From: Bacillota bacterium
GTDB taxonomy: Bacteria; Bacillota; Clostridia; Lachnospirales; Lachnospiraceae
Direction of reading: 5' to 3'
Length of the DNA: 17,768 nucleotides
Assembly (NCBI GenBank): GCA_023398615.1
Contig: JAEWSD010000248.1
Coordinates: 1-17,768 of the forward strand
The translations under genes and the position numbers were made by a program. How positions within the stretch are numbered: the stretch's first letter is position 1; each line of letters opens with the position of its first letter. Of the stretch, positions 14,859 to 17,768 are shown piece by piece. The notes under the pieces were generated by a model. That model was not told the DNA's origin, did not search any database, and worked only from the letters and a program-made list of their open reading frames with translations.

Positions 14859-15451
14859 GAAATTACCACCTTTCTGTTTCGGTAATGGCCCGGCGAAAAT
14901 CCCGTATGTCTTTTAAACTGTTTGTAAAAATTAGACAGGCTTTTAAATCCGCTTCTATAAGCAATCTCCATAATATCCAGGTCGTCCTGCGAAAGCAGGG
15001 TTAATGCCTGCTGTATTCTCAGACCGGTTATATACTGCGCAGGTGTGAGTCCGCCGAACTGTTTAAACAGTCGGATGATATGATTTATGCTGACGCCAAG
15101 CTGTTTTGATAGTTCCTTTAAATCAACTTCCTTCTCGTAGCTTTTAGCGATACTGCCCCTTAACCGGATAAAAAGCTCAAGGCCCGGTTCATAAACCGCT
15201 TTGTCGGGACGGCACCTTTTGCATATCCTGAATCCCGCTTTCATTGCGGCCGGTGCATTTTCAAAATAGGTTACATGATTTTTCGCAGGAGTTTTAGAGT
15301 TGCAGGACGGACGGCAGAAAATTCCGGTAGTCTTTACCCCATAGAAGAATATTCCGTCATAATTCTTATCACAGTTAACTACAGCCTGCCATTTTTCATC
15401 ATCGGTAAGTTCATATCGGCACATCGTACGGACACTCCTTGTATTATTCAT
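14855..15451 (-). CDS. adaA: AdaA-like methylphosphotriester sensor / AraC-family regulator
   Basis: The 198-residue protein joins an Ada zinc domain (about 15-85) to an AraC-type DNA-binding domain (about 92-195). The zinc cysteines are Cys46, Cys50, Cys77 and Cys80 (TGIFCRPSC and ICKRC). Cys46 corresponds to the residue that takes a methyl group from damaged DNA phosphates and switches the protein into an activator. The length and layout match B. subtilis AdaA (about 211 residues), where the partner AdaB is a separate O6-methylguanine methyltransferase. Here the coupled partner is instead a hexapeptide-repeat protein. ATG 15451 is chosen over an in-frame GTG at 15484, because AAGGA sits 7 bases upstream of it. 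Cytoplasmic; probably self-activating. Confidence 0.9.
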   Translation of the reverse strand: MNNTRSVRTMCRYELTDDEKWQAVVNCDKNYDGIFFYGVKTTGIFCRPSCNSKTPAKNHVTYFENAPAAMKAGFRICKRCRPDKAVYEPGLELFIRLRGSIAKSYEKEVDLKELSKQLGVSINHIIRLFKQFGGLTPAQYITGLRIQQALTLLSQDDLDIMEIAYRSGFKSLSNFYKQFKRHTGFSPGHYRNRKVVIS

Positions 15452-15577
15452 AGTATTTTCCTTGCCTGGATATATTGTACACAAAAGGTTAATAAATTTC
15501 TTCCACTATTTTATCATGTAATTCGGATATATGGTATTTGGATAAAATATGGTATCAATTGAAGCATGAACTTTATG

Positions 15578-15616
15578 ATATGGCTTGTTATAAGATTTTG
15601 CTATAACAAGCTATAT
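15578..15616. repeat. 15-bp inverted repeat upstream of metE
   Basis: ATATGGCTTGTTATA (15578-15592) pairs with TATAACAAGCTATAT (15602-15616) with one G-T wobble and a 9-base loop. It lies in the divergent adaA/metE intergenic region, 11 bases before the metE -35. No gene ends here, so a terminator is not expected. An operator for a methionine-pathway regulator, such as a LysR-type activator, is the natural reading, although the regulator is not in the window. Confidence 0.65.
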
Positions 15617-15627
15617 TTATTTTGAAA

Positions 15628-15656
15628 TTTACTATAACCGTAACATTATATATAAT
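15628..15656 (+). promoter_or_regulatory. Likely metE promoter
   Basis: A TTTACT -35 (15628-15633), a 17-base spacer and a perfect TATAAT -10 (15651-15656) are present. TTGAAA at 15622-15627, paired with ATTATA at 15645-15650, is a second solution. The start would be about 15657-15663, giving a leader of about 70 bases. No T-box or SAM riboswitch fits in so short a leader. Confidence 0.55.
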
Positions 15657-15669
15657 GAAGGAAATCAAT

Positions 15670-15732
15670 ATGACGGACAGATATGTGTCTGCAATCGTCC
15701 AACATCAAAAAATACAGGAGGAATTATCGTGA
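15670..15732 (+). CDS. 20-codon upstream ORF overlapping the metE start
   Basis: ATG 15670 opens a 20-residue frame ending in TGA 15730-15732, which overlaps the GTG of metE (15729-15731) as GTGA. AAGGA lies 7 bases before the ATG, and the metE ribosome site AGGAGG is inside the frame. The peptide has no run of methionine or other regulatory codons. If transcription starts near 15663, the upstream AAGGA (15658-15662) would be outside the mRNA, which weakens the case unless the alternative promoter is used. It could provide translational coupling; chance is also possible. Confidence 0.35.
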   Translation: MTDRYVSAIVQHQKIQEELS

Positions 15733-17768
15733 ATAACGCAGTAATTGGTTTTCCGAGAATCGGAAAGCTTCGTGAGTTAAAATTTGCTTCCGAAAAATAT
15801 TTCAGGAAAGAAATACCGGAGGAAGAGCTGCAAAAGGCAGCACAGGAACTTAGATTGGAGCATTGGCGCATGCAAAGGGAGAATGGGGCCGATTATATTT
15901 CGTCCAATGATTTTTCGTTTTACGATGGAATGCTTGACCTGGCAGTATTGTTGAATGCCGTTCCAAAGGAATATAAGGAGCTGGAATTAAGTAAATTGGA
16001 TACCTACTTTGCAATGGCCAGGGGATACCAGGGGGAGTACGGAGACGTAAAGGCCTTCGCAATGAAAAAATGGTTTAATACCAATTACCACTACATCGTG
16101 CCGGAACTGGACGATGATACTGAGTTATGTCTAGCCGGAAGCAAGGTATTCGATGAGTACCGGGAGGCAAAGGAGCACGGCTTCGAGACAAAGCCCGTAT
16201 TAATCGGTGTTTTTACATTCCTTAAGCTTTCACGTTACAGGGGCGGCAAAAGGGCGGAGGATTACCTGGACCAGGCGGCAGACGCCTATTCGGACATAAT
16301 CGGGAAGCTTGATCAATTGGGAGCGGAATGGGTACAGTTTGACGAACCTGCGTTGGTTACGGATCTGACCGGTGACGATATCCGGTTATTCATTGACTTG
16401 TACCGCAGGATTCTGGGCGGGAAAGGAAAGGTCAAGGTACTGCTGCAGACCTATTTCGGAGACATAAGAGACTGCTATGGGGAAGTGACTGCTCTTGGCT
16501 TTGACGGTATCGGACTGGACTTTGTGGAAGGTATAAAGTCACTGGAATTGGTGAAAGAGTATGGGTTCCCGGAAGATAAAGTACTGTTCGCAGGTATCGT
16601 TAACGGCAGGAATGTATGGAAATGCAGCTACAAAGATGTGCTTATGCTGTTATCCGAGATCAGAAAATATGTAAGGCATATGGTAATCGGAACCTCCTGC
16701 TCGCTGCTTCATGTCCCTTATACCCTGGAAAACGAAATCCATTTGAAAGAAGAGGTAAAAGGGCATTTTGCATTTGCCAAAGAAAAAGTAAGGGAGCTTA
16801 AGGAGTTGTGCAAGCTTTCCGATGACCCCAAGTTCGAGGAAGCGGAAGAATTTATAAACAATGAGAAAAGCATTGGAACCGAACGGTTATTTACGGATAT
16901 GGAGGTTCAAAAGTCGGTAGCACGATTGACAAAAGAGGATTTTATAAGAAGCGTACCGAGAAAGGAACGGGAAGTCATACAAAAGAAGGCATTGTCCCTG
17001 CCTGTCCTGCCCACAACGACGATCGGCTCCTTCCCGCAGACTGTACAGGTTAAAAGAAACCGGACACGGTACCGGAACGGCGAAATTACAAAAAGCGAAT
17101 ACGATGCGCAGGTTCAGTCATTTATTAAGGAATGCATCGGAAAGCAGGAAGAGATCGGTCTTGATGTTCTTGTACACGGGGAATATGAGAGAAACGATAT
17201 GGTGGAATTCTTTGGCGAGAACCTGTCCGGCTTTGTATTTACGGAGAAAGCCTGGGTGCAGTCCTATGGTACCAGATGCGTAAAGCCGCCGGTTATATTC
17301 GGCGATATAAAGCGTATACGGCCGATCACCGTGGAGTATTCGAGGTACGCCCAAAGCCTTACGGACAAACCGGTGAAAGGTATGCTTACGGGACCTGTGA
17401 CGATTCTTAACTGGTCATTTCCGCGGGAGGATATCGCGTTAAAGGATATGGCATACCAGCTGGCGCTGGCAATCAGGGACGAAGTATGTGATCTGGAACG
17501 GGCAGGCTTGCGTATTATCCAAATTGACGAAGCGGCGTTAAAAGAAAAATTGCCTCTCAGGAGGGCAGACTGGTATAGCGGATACCTGGATTGGGCAATC
17601 CCTGCCTTCAGGCTTTGCCATAGCAGGGTAAAGCCTGAGACGCAGATTCATACCCATATGTGCTACAGTGAATTCGAGGAGATCGTAAAGGAGATCGACA
17701 GCATGGATGCCGACGTAATCTCCTTTGAGGCTTCCCGCTCAAAACTCACAATTATTGATGCATTAAAG
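15729..17768 (+). CDS. metE: Cobalamin-independent methionine synthase MetE (3' end outside window)
   Basis: The frame is open for 680 codons to the window edge, where the family needs about 755-770, so it is truncated only by the window. MetE transfers a methyl group from 5-methyltetrahydrofolate (polyglutamate) to homocysteine using zinc, the last step of methionine synthesis, in the cytoplasm. The N-terminal half opens with VIGFPRIGKLRELKFASEKY and contains MKKWFNTNYHYIVPE. The catalytic half begins near TTTIGSFPQT. Zinc ligands His643 and Cys645 (HTHMCYSEF) and Glu667 (SFEASRS) are present; the last zinc cysteine would lie beyond the end. The GTG start has AGGAGG 7 bases upstream. The inverted repeat upstream suggests regulator control rather than a riboswitch. 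Confidence 0.97.
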   Translation, partial: MNNAVIGFPRIGKLRELKFASEKYFRKEIPEEELQKAAQELRLEHWRMQRENGADYISSNDFSFYDGMLDLAVLLNAVPKEYKELELSKLDTYFAMARGYQGEYGDVKAFAMKKWFNTNYHYIVPELDDDTELCLAGSKVFDEYREAKEHGFETKPVLIGVFTFLKLSRYRGGKRAEDYLDQAADAYSDIIGKLDQLGAEWVQFDEPALVTDLTGDDIRLFIDLYRRILGGKGKVKVLLQTYFGDIRDCYGEVTALGFDGIGLDFVEGIKSLELVKEYGFPEDKVLFAGIVNGRNVWKCSYKDVLMLLSEIRKYVRHMVIGTSCSLLHVPYTLENEIHLKEEVKGHFAFAKEKVRELKELCKLSDDPKFEEAEEFINNEKSIGTERLFTDMEVQKSVARLTKEDFIRSVPRKEREVIQKKALSLPVLPTTTIGSFPQTVQVKRNRTRYRNGEITKSEYDAQVQSFIKECIGKQEEIGLDVLVHGEYERNDMVEFFGENLSGFVFTEKAWVQSYGTRCVKPPVIFGDIKRIRPITVEYSRYAQSLTDKPVKGMLTGPVTILNWSFPREDIALKDMAYQLALAIRDEVCDLERAGLRIIQIDEAALKEKLPLRRADWYSGYLDWAIPAFRLCHSRVKPETQIHTHMCYSEFEEIVKEIDSMDADVISFEASRSKLTIIDALK

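Noticed and set aside
15485..15728. T-box or SAM riboswitch upstream of metE
   Set aside because: No T-box GGTGG-type antiterminator sequence, no S-box core and no leader terminator could be seen; the leader after the likely promoter is only about 70 bases.

Overview
The window looks like chromosome of a spore-forming, low- to mid-GC Gram-positive anaerobe, most likely a Lachnospiraceae/Clostridia member. This is inferred from AGGAGG-type ribosome sites, GTG and TTG starts, clostridial Csp-like subtilases, a B. subtilis-like AdaA and a Firmicutes-type L,D-transpeptidase. No tRNA, rRNA, CRISPR array, insertion sequence or phage gene was seen. No gene-free stretch exceeds about 280 bases.

Left part (1-2658). 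A 5'-complete but truncated NAD(P)-dependent oxidoreductase of the dihydrodipicolinate-reductase / 2,4-diaminopentanoate-dehydrogenase type lies on the minus strand. A perfect 20-bp inverted repeat sits directly upstream of its likely promoter. Next is a minus-strand TetR-family regulator, divergent from a carbamoyltransferase-fold protein whose carbamoyl-phosphate and ornithine motifs are badly eroded.

Protease pair (2751-6184). Two adjacent, co-directional subtilases of the clostridial Csp type follow. The first keeps the complete Asp/His/Ser triad. The second keeps Asp and His but has Gly in place of the nucleophilic Ser, so it reads as a pseudoprotease. This is the same logic as the active/inactive Csp proteins in the germination pathway of Clostridioides difficile, and is the most interesting item in the window. 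A 56-codon DUF3006-like ORF follows.

Signalling and transport (6541-12033). An OmpR-family response regulator and a sensor histidine kinase are directly abutting. They are followed by a 10-TM FtsX-type ABC permease and its MacB/LolD-type ATPase. Between kinase and permease lie four in-register 11-bp direct repeats, a likely response-regulator operator, and a Rho-independent terminator that overlaps the last repeat. The regulator probably controls the transporter.

Right part (12195-17768). A second TetR regulator and a membrane-anchored L,D-transpeptidase are on the plus strand. They converge, with a one-base gap, on a two-gene minus-strand operon encoding an AdaA-like methylation-damage sensor/regulator and a gamma-carbonic-anhydrase-fold protein that lacks the canonical zinc histidines. 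The window ends inside metE (cobalamin-independent methionine synthase), which is preceded by a 15-bp-stem inverted repeat, a promoter and a 20-codon upstream ORF overlapping the metE start.

A 14-base element, GGCYGAAYWGTAAC, recurs three times just beyond the ends of genes and may be a dispersed intergenic repeat. All motif and domain calls were made by eye; no database search was run.
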